Assembly (NCBI GenBank): GCA_015490675.1 | Contig: WFXI01000034.1 | Coordinates: forward strand, 1 to 12,479 | Reading direction: 5' to 3' | DNA from: Hydrogenothermaceae bacterium | GTDB taxonomy: Bacteria; Aquificota; Aquificia; Aquificales; Hydrogenothermaceae | DNA length: 12,479 nt | Shown here: in pieces, positions 1 to 7,008 of the stretch | Position numbering within the stretch: the first letter of the stretch is position 1 | Layout of the letters: every line of letters starts with the position of its first letter | Notes under the pieces: model-generated | What the model was told of the DNA's origin: nothing | Seen by the model: only the letters and a program-made list of their open reading frames with translations | The model's database searches: none | Position numbers and translations under genes: made by a program

Positions 1-2500
1 CTGCAAATTTTGGGGAAGGCTTTAAACCTAAATTTTTTAAATCTTGACCACTTATTATAAGCTTCTTTTCCTCTTCTTTCTTTAAAATGTCTATTATTTT
101 TTTTGATACTTCTTCTTCAACAAAAGATATTAAAAGTAGTTTTGTTTCTAAAGAGAGTTTTTTAATAATTTCATATATTTCACTAGGTTTATAGTTTATA
201 TCTAATTTGTCTTTAATTGATAAAAATTCCTCTAAAGTTTTAAATACATTTTCAAAATGATATTTTTTCAAAATTTGATAAGATATTTCTAAAGGTAAAT
301 GATAAAGTAGAATTGTTAAGTAAATTTTTGGTTTATCAACTTTTTTTGAGAAAAATTCTTCAAACATAACTATATGGTTTTTAGCATTTTCTAAAAATTC
401 TTTTTTTTCTTCTGATAAATAAAAATTTGGGAATAAACTATGAAGTATTTTATATTTATCCATCAAGTTTATTATCTCAATTACTTTATCTTCGTTGAAA
501 GTTAAAGTTAGCTCCAAATTTATTCTCCCTGTAGGAGCAACATTTAACAGTTTTTGGTCTATTGCTATTTTTAATAGTTTTTCTGTTGTTTTTCCAAGTT
601 TAAAATTAAACCTCCCTGCAAATCTAACTGCCCTTAATATCCTTATTGGGTCTTCTATAAATGAAAGCTGATGTAAAATTCTTATTACTTTGTCTTTTAT
701 GTCCTTGTATCCATTAAAATAATCTAGCATTATCCCAAAATTATCTGCTGTAATATCTATTGCTAGAGTATTAATTGTAAAATCTCTTCTAAATAAATCT
801 TCTTTTATAGTTGCCTTTTCTACTTTTGGATATGCTCCTGGGTACTCGTAAGTCTCTTTTCTTGCTGTTGCAAAGTCTATTTTTAGTCCTGTTTTTGTCT
901 TTATATTTGCTGTTAAAAATTCTTCGAACTTATGAAAAGAGTAATTATTTTGTTTTGCAAATTCTTTTGCAAGCTTAATTGCATCTCCTTCTACAATGAT
1001 ATCTATATCTAAATTCTTTCTATTTAAAATAATATCCCTGACAATTCCTCCAACTAAATAGGCTTTCATATTTAGTTTTTTTGCTAATGTTCCTAAATTT
1101 TTTAGTATTTCTATAATTTCTTTATCAAAGAATTTTTCTAACTTTTTTCTAAAATCATAATGTTTTGGTATTAATTTTGTTCTTGAGATAAATACTTCTT
1201 TTTCTGCTTCAAACTCATTTGAATGTAAAGCCTTTATTACATCAAGTTTTGAAACCACTCCAACAGGCTTTTGATGGTCTAATACTGGAAAAATTTCCTG
1301 TGAAAGGTTAATTATCTGTTTTTCCACTTCAGAAACTTTTTGCTCTGGAAATAACGTATAAACATCTGATAAAGCAAAATCAAAGGCTGTTAAGTTACCT
1401 AGACTATGTTTAATTGCATATTTTATGTTTTTTTCAAAAATAATACCTAAAAATTTTCCATTTTCATCAACTACTATACAAATAGGAGTTTTAATATTTT
1501 TTAAGCTGGAAATTTTTGTATTTTTTGAAATTACACAGAAGTTTTTATGCATTATATCTTTAATTTTTTTACTTTTTCCAATAGCATTATCCAAAATCAG
1601 ATGTAAGTATTCTAGTGTTTCATTTCCTGTTAAACCTTTTACTGTAGCACTACCAGCTCTTTTATGTCCTCCTCCTCCAAGAAAAGATAAGATGTATCCT
1701 ACATTAATTTTGTCATTATTTGACCTTCCTATTATAAAATTTTTGTTTTTTGTTGTTAAAATAGCAAAGACTGCATCTAAATTTGAAAATTCTTTAATAT
1801 TGTTAAAGAATGATGAAATATCAGGCACATAATCTTCTATATAAGTTAAAGAAAGTCCTATTTTGTTATTATTTATTGAAATAATATGTAAATTTTCAAC
1901 TAAGTTTTCTAAAATGTGTAATGTTTTTTCATCAAATCTCTTTGTTAATATATTATTTATAATGTCGTAATCTAAGCCAAATTTAGAAAGTATATAAAGT
2001 GCTTTTATATCCTCTGGAGTAGTTCCTGTATATCTAAAGTTTCCTGTATCTTCATATATTCCTAAAGCTATTAATGTAGCTTGTTTAGAATTTAGTGATA
2101 CATTTTTTTCATCTAGTTGAAAAACAAAATGAGTGGTACATGCTCCATAAGGAAAAAAGTTATATTTGATGTTATCAGATAGATTTTTATTTTTAGCTTT
2201 TCCTGTGGGATGATGGTCAAAAATTTCTATTTTTAATTCGTTTAGATTTAAATTATGTTTCTTTAAAGTTTTTTCTATTTTTTTTAATGAAGAAGTATCT
2301 ACAAAGATGGCTTTTTTTATATTTTCAGGAAGTTTTTTTATTATTTTTATTTGGTCTTTAAAAATTGATAAAGCAAGCCTTACAGTATTTGAAAAACTAT
2401 CAGGTAAAAGAATATATGTATCTTCATTTAAAATACTATATGCAGTAGCAGAGGATAAAGAATCTAAATCGCTACCTTCAACTAGAAAAACAACTTGCAA
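1..2500 (-). CDS. DHH-CBS-tRNA nucleotidyltransferase/poly(A) polymerase family fusion protein (C-terminus off the window)
   Basis: The frame is open from a TTG at 2500 to the window edge (833 residues seen, no stop reached), so the 3' end is missing. Domains in order: an N-terminal DHH phosphoesterase domain (D11-L-D13 motif, VDT with D68, D95-H96-H97, EDTGN with D151, and DHHA1 GGGGH ending at H279); two CBS motifs (about 315-427); then a class II nucleotidyltransferase head with GGIVRD (484-489), catalytic D498/D500, RRDFTIN (571-577) and EDPIR (616-620). The family adds C and/or A to tRNA 3' ends. In A. aeolicus, CC-adding and A-adding are done by two separate enzymes, and I cannot tell which this is. 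The usual first His of the DHH motif is Val7. TTG is chosen because TAA lies two codons upstream in frame and GAAAAAGG sits 8 bases before it. It follows the chemoreceptor gene by 127 bases, which contain the antisense of tRNA-Leu. Confidence 0.9.
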   Translation of the reverse strand, partial: MQVVFLVEGSDLDSLSSATAYSILNEDTYILLPDSFSNTVRLALSIFKDQIKIIKKLPENIKKAIFVDTSSLKKIEKTLKKHNLNLNELKIEIFDHHPTGKAKNKNLSDNIKYNFFPYGACTTHFVFQLDEKNVSLNSKQATLIALGIYEDTGNFRYTGTTPEDIKALYILSKFGLDYDIINNILTKRFDEKTLHILENLVENLHIISINNNKIGLSLTYIEDYVPDISSFFNNIKEFSNLDAVFAILTTKNKNFIIGRSNNDKINVGYILSFLGGGGHKRAGSATVKGLTGNETLEYLHLILDNAIGKSKKIKDIMHKNFCVISKNTKISSLKNIKTPICIVVDENGKFLGIIFEKNIKYAIKHSLGNLTAFDFALSDVYTLFPEQKVSEVEKQIINLSQEIFPVLDHQKPVGVVSKLDVIKALHSNEFEAEKEVFISRTKLIPKHYDFRKKLEKFFDKEIIEILKNLGTLAKKLNMKAYLVGGIVRDIILNRKNLDIDIIVEGDAIKLAKEFAKQNNYSFHKFEEFLTANIKTKTGLKIDFATARKETYEYPGAYPKVEKATIKEDLFRRDFTINTLAIDITADNFGIMLDYFNGYKDIKDKVIRILHQLSFIEDPIRILRAVRFAGRFNFKLGKTTEKLLKIAIDQKLLNVAPTGRINLELTLTFNEDKVIEIINLMDKYKILHSLFPNFYLSEEKKEFLENAKNHIVMFEEFFSKKVDKPKIYLTILLYHLPLEISYQILKKYHFENVFKTLEEFLSIKDKLDINYKPSEIYEIIKKLSLETKLLLISFVEEEVSKKIIDILKKEEEKKLIISGQDLKNLGLKPSPKFA

Positions 2501-2523
2501 TTTTTATACCTTTTTCATATAAT
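2495..2523 (+). promoter_or_regulatory. Promoter of tRNA-Leu
   Basis: A perfect -10 hexamer TATAAT at 2518-2523 is preceded, with exactly 17 bases between, by TTGCAA at 2495-2500 (4 of 6 matches to TTGACA). Initiation would fall near 2530, about 9 bases before the mature tRNA 5' end. The -35 element covers the start codon of the divergent nucleotidyltransferase gene. Confidence 0.7.
2509..2516 (-). promoter_or_regulatory. Ribosome binding site deciding the TTG start of the nucleotidyltransferase gene
   Basis: On the minus strand GAAAAAGG lies 8 bases before TTG at 2500. There is no ATG or GTG alternative upstream in frame, because TAA occurs at 2506-2504. Confidence 0.55.
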
Positions 2524-2538
2524 TTATTTCTCTAATTT

Positions 2539-2626
2539 GCCCAGGTGGCGGAATCGGCAGACGCGCTGTCTTGAGGGGACAGTGCCCTTAACGGGCGTGT
2601 GGGTTCGACTCCCACCCTGGGCACCA
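2539..2626 (+). tRNA. tRNA-Leu, anticodon GAG
   Basis: An 88-base class II tRNA including its encoded CCA. The acceptor stem GCCCAGG (2539-2545) pairs with CCTGGGC, followed by discriminator A and CCA at 2624-2626. The D-arm contains the AATCGGCAGA loop. The anticodon stem CTGTC/GACAG encloses loop TTGAGGG, giving anticodon GAG, which reads CUC and CUU. The long variable arm has a GCCC/GGGC stem, and the T-arm is GTGGG-TTCGACT-CCCAC. The stems are much richer in G and C than the surrounding DNA, as expected in a thermophile. The 3' end lies one base from the stop codon of the convergent chemoreceptor gene, and no terminator follows. Its synthetase alpha subunit is encoded at 7005-8837. Confidence 0.97.
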
Positions 2627-2627
2627 T

Positions 2628-4262
2628 TTATGTTCTAAATTGTGCGAGCATATTAACTAATTCTTGTGTTTCTTTTTCTAGCTCATTTATCGTCTCAAGC
2701 ATTTGTTTTGCGGATTTATTTGTGTTTTTCATTTCTTCAGAGAATGCATTCACATCTTTTGTAATTTTAGAAATAACTTCATTTTCTTTTGAAACTTCTT
2801 CTCTAATTTTATCTCCAACTTCATTTACTATTTCTATTTTTTCAACAATTTCATCAAATATCTCTTTAGTATGGTCTGCAGTCTCAACTCCTTCTTCAAC
2901 CTTTTCTTTTGCCTCTAGCATTTCTTTTTGGGCTTTTACAGTATCTTCCTGAAGCTTTTCTATAATTTCATTTATTTCTTCTGTTGCTTTTCTTGTTCTT
3001 TCTGCAAGGTTTCTAACTTCATCAGCAACAACTGCAAAACCTCTACCATATTCTCCAGCTCTTGCTGCTTCAATTGCTGCATTTAAAGCAAGCAAGTTTG
3101 TTTGGTTTGCAAGTTCATTAATAACAGTTGTTATTTTTCCTATTTCTTCTGAAGAAGATGCAAGATTTTCGATTTTATTAGCTAGAGCTCTTGCTTTTTC
3201 TTCAATAATTTTTATTTTCTCTATCGTTAGATTGATACTTTCCTTTCCTTCATTTGTTTTATCCATTGTATCTTGAGTTGCTTTTGCTAAAACTGCGTTC
3301 ACATTCTCATCAATTGTTTTTGCTGATTCATTTAAAACCTGAATATTATTAACAATTTCCTTTACTTTACTTTCTTGGATAGAGCTCATTTCATATAAAG
3401 TTTCTCCTTCTTTTTTCAAAAATGTAGCACTATTAAATACTAAAGAAATATTATCCTTAACTTTCTTGAAAACCATATCTATAGAATCCATAAATTTATC
3501 GAAATATCTTGATAAAAGTCCTATTTCATCATTTGCATTGTCTTTCATTCTAACTGTTAGGTCGCCTTTTGCAGATTTCGCAAAACTTTCAACAAATTTA
3601 TCTATAGGTTTAGAGATGGAAATAATTATTCCAAGAATTAATCCAACTATAACTGTTAAAGAGAAAATAACACCTAAATATATAAGCTTTTTAACATTAG
3701 AAATAGTATTTTTTGTGTCTTTAAAACCTTTTAGATATATCTTTTCTTTTAATTTAGCAACTTTAGGGAAGTATTTTCTTGCCTCTTCGGCTAAAGGTGT
3801 AGCTCTTTTATGATAAATTTTATAGGCTTTATACCTTTCTTCTTTGGGAACATCTTTTAATGTTTTCATTAATTCATAGCCATCGTATACAAATGCTAAA
3901 GCCGTTTTTTCTGCTTTTTTTATTAATTTTAATTCTTCTTGAGAAAGAGCAGTTTTTCTTAGTTCTTTAAAGCCTTTTTCTATTTTCTTTATCCTATCTT
4001 CCAGTTTTTTCATATCTTTTTCATAATTTGAACCTAGCATTATGTTTCTGGTTAATCTACTTACATAGTTCATATGTCTATTAATATCTAAAACAAGGAC
4101 ATGACCTTTTACCGTTTTTTCCTCTAAAAGGTTTACTTTTTCTTCTATTTTATTTAAGTATCCAATGGTTATTACCGCCATCAATAAGTAAGATATAAAA
4201 ATAATTGTTAGGATAAGTTTTAATTTTGCTTTTATTGTTATTTTTCTCAGTAATTCTATCAT
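2628..4262 (-). CDS. Methyl-accepting chemotaxis protein (transmembrane chemoreceptor)
   Basis: This is a 544-residue receptor of classical layout. A short cytoplasmic N-terminus leads to membrane helix 1 (about 13-35), an all-helical extracytoplasmic domain of the four-helix-bundle type (about 36-192), membrane helix 2 (about 193-217), a HAMP segment (about 216-270) and a long coiled-coil signalling domain. The conserved hairpin tip is clear: NQTNLLALNAAIEAARAGE (386-404) then GRGFAVVADEVRNLAERT (406-423), the site that contacts CheA and CheW. The C-terminus ends in QFRT without a CheR-binding pentapeptide tail, so methylation probably does not use a tether. The ligand cannot be told from sequence. 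The start lies 5 bases after the thioesterase stop codon, with an AGG-rich sequence overlapping that stop, so the gene is co-translated with the metabolic genes upstream. No che genes are in the window. Confidence 0.95.
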   Translation of the reverse strand: MIELLRKITIKAKLKLILTIIFISYLLMAVITIGYLNKIEEKVNLLEEKTVKGHVLVLDINRHMNYVSRLTRNIMLGSNYEKDMKKLEDRIKKIEKGFKELRKTALSQEELKLIKKAEKTALAFVYDGYELMKTLKDVPKEERYKAYKIYHKRATPLAEEARKYFPKVAKLKEKIYLKGFKDTKNTISNVKKLIYLGVIFSLTVIVGLILGIIISISKPIDKFVESFAKSAKGDLTVRMKDNANDEIGLLSRYFDKFMDSIDMVFKKVKDNISLVFNSATFLKKEGETLYEMSSIQESKVKEIVNNIQVLNESAKTIDENVNAVLAKATQDTMDKTNEGKESINLTIEKIKIIEEKARALANKIENLASSSEEIGKITTVINELANQTNLLALNAAIEAARAGEYGRGFAVVADEVRNLAERTRKATEEINEIIEKLQEDTVKAQKEMLEAKEKVEEGVETADHTKEIFDEIVEKIEIVNEVGDKIREEVSKENEVISKITKDVNAFSEEMKNTNKSAKQMLETINELEKETQELVNMLAQFRT

Positions 4263-4267
4263 TCGCC

Positions 4268-4666
4268 TTACCTCTTCATTATTTCTAATAGCTGTTTCGG
4301 TATAACTGTTAATTTCTTAGAATCTTTTTTTATACAACAATGTTTTGTATAACCTGTACTAATTAAAGTGTTATCTTTTAAAACTTCATATTCAAAAAAG
4401 AAATAGTATTTATTTTCAATATTTACTTTGGTTTTAATTTCAAAGGTATCTCCAAATTGCAGGAATTTTCTATATTTAACACTAAGTTCTAAAAGAACAA
4501 TGTCAATATTAAGTTCATCTCTAACTATGTGATAAGGATAATTATTTTTTTCTAAAAAGTAACCACGGGCTTCTTCAAAGTATCTAGGATAGTTGGAATG
4601 GTGAACTATCCCTTGAGCATCTGTTTCATAAAAGTTAACTTTTCGTTTATAAACTATTTCTTTCAT
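4268..4666 (-). CDS. YbgC-type hotdog-fold acyl-CoA thioesterase
   Basis: A 132-residue single-domain protein of the 4HBT/YbgC family, at the usual family length. The N-terminal signature contains FYETDAQGIVHHSNY (12-26): D16 aligns with the catalytic Asp of the family and H23 with its conserved His, followed by the YFEEAR helix. Relatives hydrolyse acyl-CoA thioesters, often short-chain, or act near the membrane with phospholipid enzymes; the substrate here is unknown. It is a cytoplasmic enzyme without a signal peptide. It sits 7 bases after the acidic protein gene and 5 bases before the chemoreceptor gene, so it belongs to the leuS-alpha operon. The usual YbgC neighbours (tol-pal) are absent, so a link to cell-envelope division is not supported by context. 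Confidence 0.9.
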   Translation of the reverse strand: MKEIVYKRKVNFYETDAQGIVHHSNYPRYFEEARGYFLEKNNYPYHIVRDELNIDIVLLELSVKYRKFLQFGDTFEIKTKVNIENKYYFFFEYEVLKDNTLISTGYTKHCCIKKDSKKLTVIPKQLLEIMKR

Positions 4667-4673
4667 TATAAAA

Positions 4674-5075
4674 TTACTCTTTTATCATTGATTCCCACAT
4701 TTTAGAAGCACCTTCAATAAATCCTCTATCAAAATCGTCTAAGTCTAAGCTTAAAGTTATAGCATCAGATACATTTCCATTTTCTAAATCAAGAGGACTT
4801 ATTAATGCTACGGTAATTGTTCCTTTTTCAATTAATGCATCCCAAGCTTCTCCATAAGGGAATGCCATAAATACCTGCCCATTATCTTTGTGTAGAGCTA
4901 TCATTAAAAATGCTTCATTTTCTTCTTCATCATAATCAACATCTATTTCAAGTTCAAAGCAAGTTTCTTTATTTTCTATCATCTCTTTCAGGTAACTATC
5001 AGGCTCAACTATAGCAACAATTTCTCCGTCCTCAGCCATTCTAACATCATAAGGTTGATAAATGTGTTCTTCCAT
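4674..5075 (-). CDS. Highly acidic protein of unknown function
   Basis: I do not recognise this 133-residue protein. It has 34 Asp/Glu against 8 Lys/Arg, with no signal peptide, membrane segment, cysteine pair or known catalytic motif. Acidic clusters are YDEEENE (about 48-54) and LDLDDFDRG (about 110-118). Alternating hydrophobic and charged stretches, such as CFELEIDVDYD and TITVALISPLDL, suggest a mainly beta fold with a C-terminal helix ending in ESMIKE. It has the best ribosome binding site in the window, an exact AGGAGG six bases before ATG, so it is probably made in quantity. It lies 18 bases after the coiled-coil gene and 7 bases before the thioesterase gene, in the same operon. A soluble binding or adaptor protein is possible but not shown. 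Confidence 0.85.
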   Translation of the reverse strand: MEEHIYQPYDVRMAEDGEIVAIVEPDSYLKEMIENKETCFELEIDVDYDEEENEAFLMIALHKDNGQVFMAFPYGEAWDALIEKGTITVALISPLDLENGNVSDAITLSLDLDDFDRGFIEGASKMWESMIKE

Positions 5076-5081
5076 TTTACC

Positions 5082-5087
5082 CCTCCT
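5082..5087 (-). promoter_or_regulatory. Consensus ribosome binding site of the acidic protein gene
   Basis: AGGAGG on the minus strand with a six-base spacer to ATG at 5075. It is a perfect anti-16S match, stronger than that of any other gene here, and lies in the 18-base gap after the coiled-coil gene. Confidence 0.75.
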
Positions 5088-5093
5088 GTATTT

Positions 5094-5618
5094 TTAGAGT
5101 AGATTAAACTGTTGTAATAATTTTTTTACTTCAGGGTCTTTTTTAGCAAGTTCTTTTAAGGCATCATAAAATTCTTTTAATTTGTGTTCTTTTTGTAGTT
5201 CTTCTAAAGTTTCTTCTTTTGCTTTTCTTATAATAGTTCTTCTATCCCAGTAAGCAAATCCAAAAGCTCCAACCATTATTGCTGTAAAAATACTTGTTAT
5301 AATCCATAAAAATGTGTAAAGCTGTTCAAATTTTTTGTTCATATCTTCAAATCTTTTATTCATATCATTTCTCAATTCTTCAAATCTTTTGTCTACTTGT
5401 TCAAATCTTTTATCCACTTGCTCAAATCGTTTATCTACATAATATTTAAACTCCTCAAATCGTTTTTCTAAACTATCTATTCTTTGTTCTAATATAATTT
5501 GCCTTTTTTCTATTTCTAAAAGCTTTTGATAAATCATTTCATTTGTTACTTTTATCTGTGCGAATGAGCTACCAGCTATTAACAGTAAAGCTATTCCTAA
5601 AAAGAGACTTCTTTTCAC
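5094..5618 (-). CDS. Signal-peptide coiled-coil single-pass membrane protein of unknown function
   Basis: Read from GTG at 5618, the protein has 174 residues. Residues 1-20 form a typical signal peptide (KR, hydrophobic core, cleavage after SSFA). A long parallel-type coiled coil follows (about 27-99) with three near-identical heptads VDKRFEQ/E at 61-81 and related NKRFED and NKKFEQ units. A membrane helix spans about 101-123 and is followed by positive DRRTIIRKAK and an acidic/basic helical tail. This predicts a periplasmic coiled coil anchored with its C-terminus in the cytoplasm. No enzymatic motif is seen. The GTG is preferred over ATG at 5633 because GGAG lies 9 bases before it, it begins 4 bases after the mutase stop, and the signal peptide then has a normal short n-region. 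The ATG alternative would overlap the mutase by 11 bases. A scaffold or tether role is only a guess. Confidence 0.8.
   Translation of the reverse strand: MKRSLFLGIALLLIAGSSFAQIKVTNEMIYQKLLEIEKRQIILEQRIDSLEKRFEEFKYYVDKRFEQVDKRFEQVDKRFEELRNDMNKRFEDMNKKFEQLYTFLWIITSIFTAIMVGAFGFAYWDRRTIIRKAKEETLEELQKEHKLKEFYDALKELAKKDPEVKKLLQQFNLL
5376..5438 (-). repeat. In-frame tandem 21-base repeat encoding VDKRFEQ heptads
   Basis: Three consecutive 21-base units encode VDKRFEQ, VDKRFEQ and VDKRFEE within the coiled-coil gene. The units differ at several third positions, so they are old, selected heptad repeats rather than a fresh slippage array. More degenerate units (NKRFED, NKKFEQ) continue to about 5320. 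Confidence 0.75.
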
Positions 5619-5622
5619 TGTA

Positions 5623-7008
5623 TCATTCTCCATTTTTAGCCATCTCTTTTCCCATTTCTAGGAACTCTCTAGTTTTTTCTTTTTCTGGTGTCTCCACATA
5701 TACTCTTAAAACTGGTTCTGTTCCAGATGCTCTAAACAATATCCAGCTATCATCATCAAAAATTAACTTAACTCCATCTGTTAAATCTACTTCTTTTATT
5801 TTATATCCTCCAAATTCTTTAGGTGGATTTTCTTTCATATTTGAAACTAAAATTCTTCCTTCATCTCCATTAACTTTAATATCTTCTCTTAGATAGTATG
5901 CTGTTCCGAATTCTCTAAATAAGTCTTCCACTAGTTGTGTTAATGATTTTCCAGAAAGCAACATCATTTCTAAAATCATTAATCCTGAGAGTAGTCCGTC
6001 TCTTTCTGGAATATGAAATCCAAAACCGTATCCTCCAGATTCTTCCCCGCCAAAAGCTATTTTTTCTTTCGTGAATAAATCTGCAATATATTTAAATCCA
6101 ACAGGCGTTTTATATAACTTTATACCTTCTTTTTTAGCAATTCTGTCAACTAAATATGAAACTGAAACAGTTTTAGCCACTGCTCCTTCTACTTTTTTAT
6201 TTCTTAAGGTGTGAAGCAAAAGCAATGCAAATACTATTTGCGTGCTTAAAAATTCTCCTGCTTCATCAACTATTCCAAGTCTATCTCCATCCCCATCATT
6301 TGCAATTCCTAAATCTGCCTCCGTAGCTACAACTTTACCTTTTAATAGTGATAAATTTTTATCTATTGGTTCAGGATGATGAAATCCAAAAAATGCATCT
6401 CTGTAATTATTTATTTCTTCCAGTTGAATAAATGTTCCTTCTACTATCTTACGAAGCAGTCCCATTGAAGCACCATACATAGGGTCGTGGACGACTTTTA
6501 CTTGCCTTTGTTTTAGTATGTTATCTGTTAAAAATCCTTTTAATGTTTCTACATAAAGATTGTTAAAATCTTCAAACTCAAAATTAGTTTTACCCAAAAC
6601 AGGACTATTTTTACCTATATTTTCCTGAATATTATTAATAATTTCTTGTGTTGCAGGGCCTCCATAGTTTACTTTAACTTTGTATCCGTTATATTGATAA
6701 GTATTATGAGAAGCAGTTATCATTACTCCATGGTCTGCTCCAAGTAGTTTTGTTGCAAGGGATAAAGCTGGTGTTGTGCAATGTTTTTTAGATAAAATTA
6801 CCTTAAAATTATTTGAAGCAAAAACTTCTGCAACAACATTTGCAAAATCTTCTGATAGAAATCTCGTATCATACCCGATAACAATAGATTTAGCATTTAT
6901 AGATTTTAAGTAATCTGCGTGTGCCTGTGCTACTTCTGCTACATTATCAAATGTAAATTCTTTTGCTATTATTGCTCTCCATCCATCTGTTCCAAACTTT
7001 ATTGTCAT
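5623..7008 (-). CDS. Phosphoglucomutase/phosphomannomutase family protein (alpha-D-phosphohexomutase)
   Basis: A 461-residue cytoplasmic enzyme with all four family signatures: the N-terminal FGTDGWR (5-11), the phosphoserine loop TASHN with catalytic S100, the metal-binding DGDGDR (238-243), the sugar-binding loop GGEESGG (320-326) and the phosphate-binding RASGTEP (426-432). It interconverts the 1- and 6-phosphates of hexoses through a bisphosphate intermediate, feeding glycogen, cell-wall or lipopolysaccharide sugars. The GEESGG loop favours phosphoglucomutase over phosphoglucosamine mutase (GlmM), but the substrate is not settled by sequence. Its ATG overlaps the leuS-alpha stop by four bases (ATGA), so translation is probably coupled. 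The TGA at 5625-5623 is four bases before the preferred GTG start of the next gene. Length and motifs are normal. Confidence 0.93.
   Translation of the reverse strand: MTIKFGTDGWRAIIAKEFTFDNVAEVAQAHADYLKSINAKSIVIGYDTRFLSEDFANVVAEVFASNNFKVILSKKHCTTPALSLATKLLGADHGVMITASHNTYQYNGYKVKVNYGGPATQEIINNIQENIGKNSPVLGKTNFEFEDFNNLYVETLKGFLTDNILKQRQVKVVHDPMYGASMGLLRKIVEGTFIQLEEINNYRDAFFGFHHPEPIDKNLSLLKGKVVATEADLGIANDGDGDRLGIVDEAGEFLSTQIVFALLLLHTLRNKKVEGAVAKTVSVSYLVDRIAKKEGIKLYKTPVGFKYIADLFTKEKIAFGGEESGGYGFGFHIPERDGLLSGLMILEMMLLSGKSLTQLVEDLFREFGTAYYLREDIKVNGDEGRILVSNMKENPPKEFGGYKIKEVDLTDGVKLIFDDDSWILFRASGTEPVLRVYVETPEKEKTREFLEMGKEMAKNGE

Noticed and set aside
1425..2522. Plus-strand open frames of 135 and 71 codons
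   Set aside because: They are antisense to the continuous DHH-CBS-nucleotidyltransferase frame, are Phe/Ser-rich as expected from reversed Lys/Glu codons, and have no family motif.
2539..2626. tRNA 3' end as an integration (att) site of a mobile element
   Set aside because: No integrase gene and no second copy of the tRNA 3' end is present in the window, and the flanking genes are housekeeping.
2599..2952. Plus-strand 117-codon frame beginning inside the tRNA
   Set aside because: It overlaps the tRNA T-arm and is antisense to the chemoreceptor; its Ser/Phe-rich composition is a shadow of the coiled coil.
5300..5470. Short direct repeats as a CRISPR-like or minisatellite array
   Set aside because: The 21-base period keeps frame and encodes coiled-coil heptads; there are no spacers, and unit differences lie mostly at third positions.
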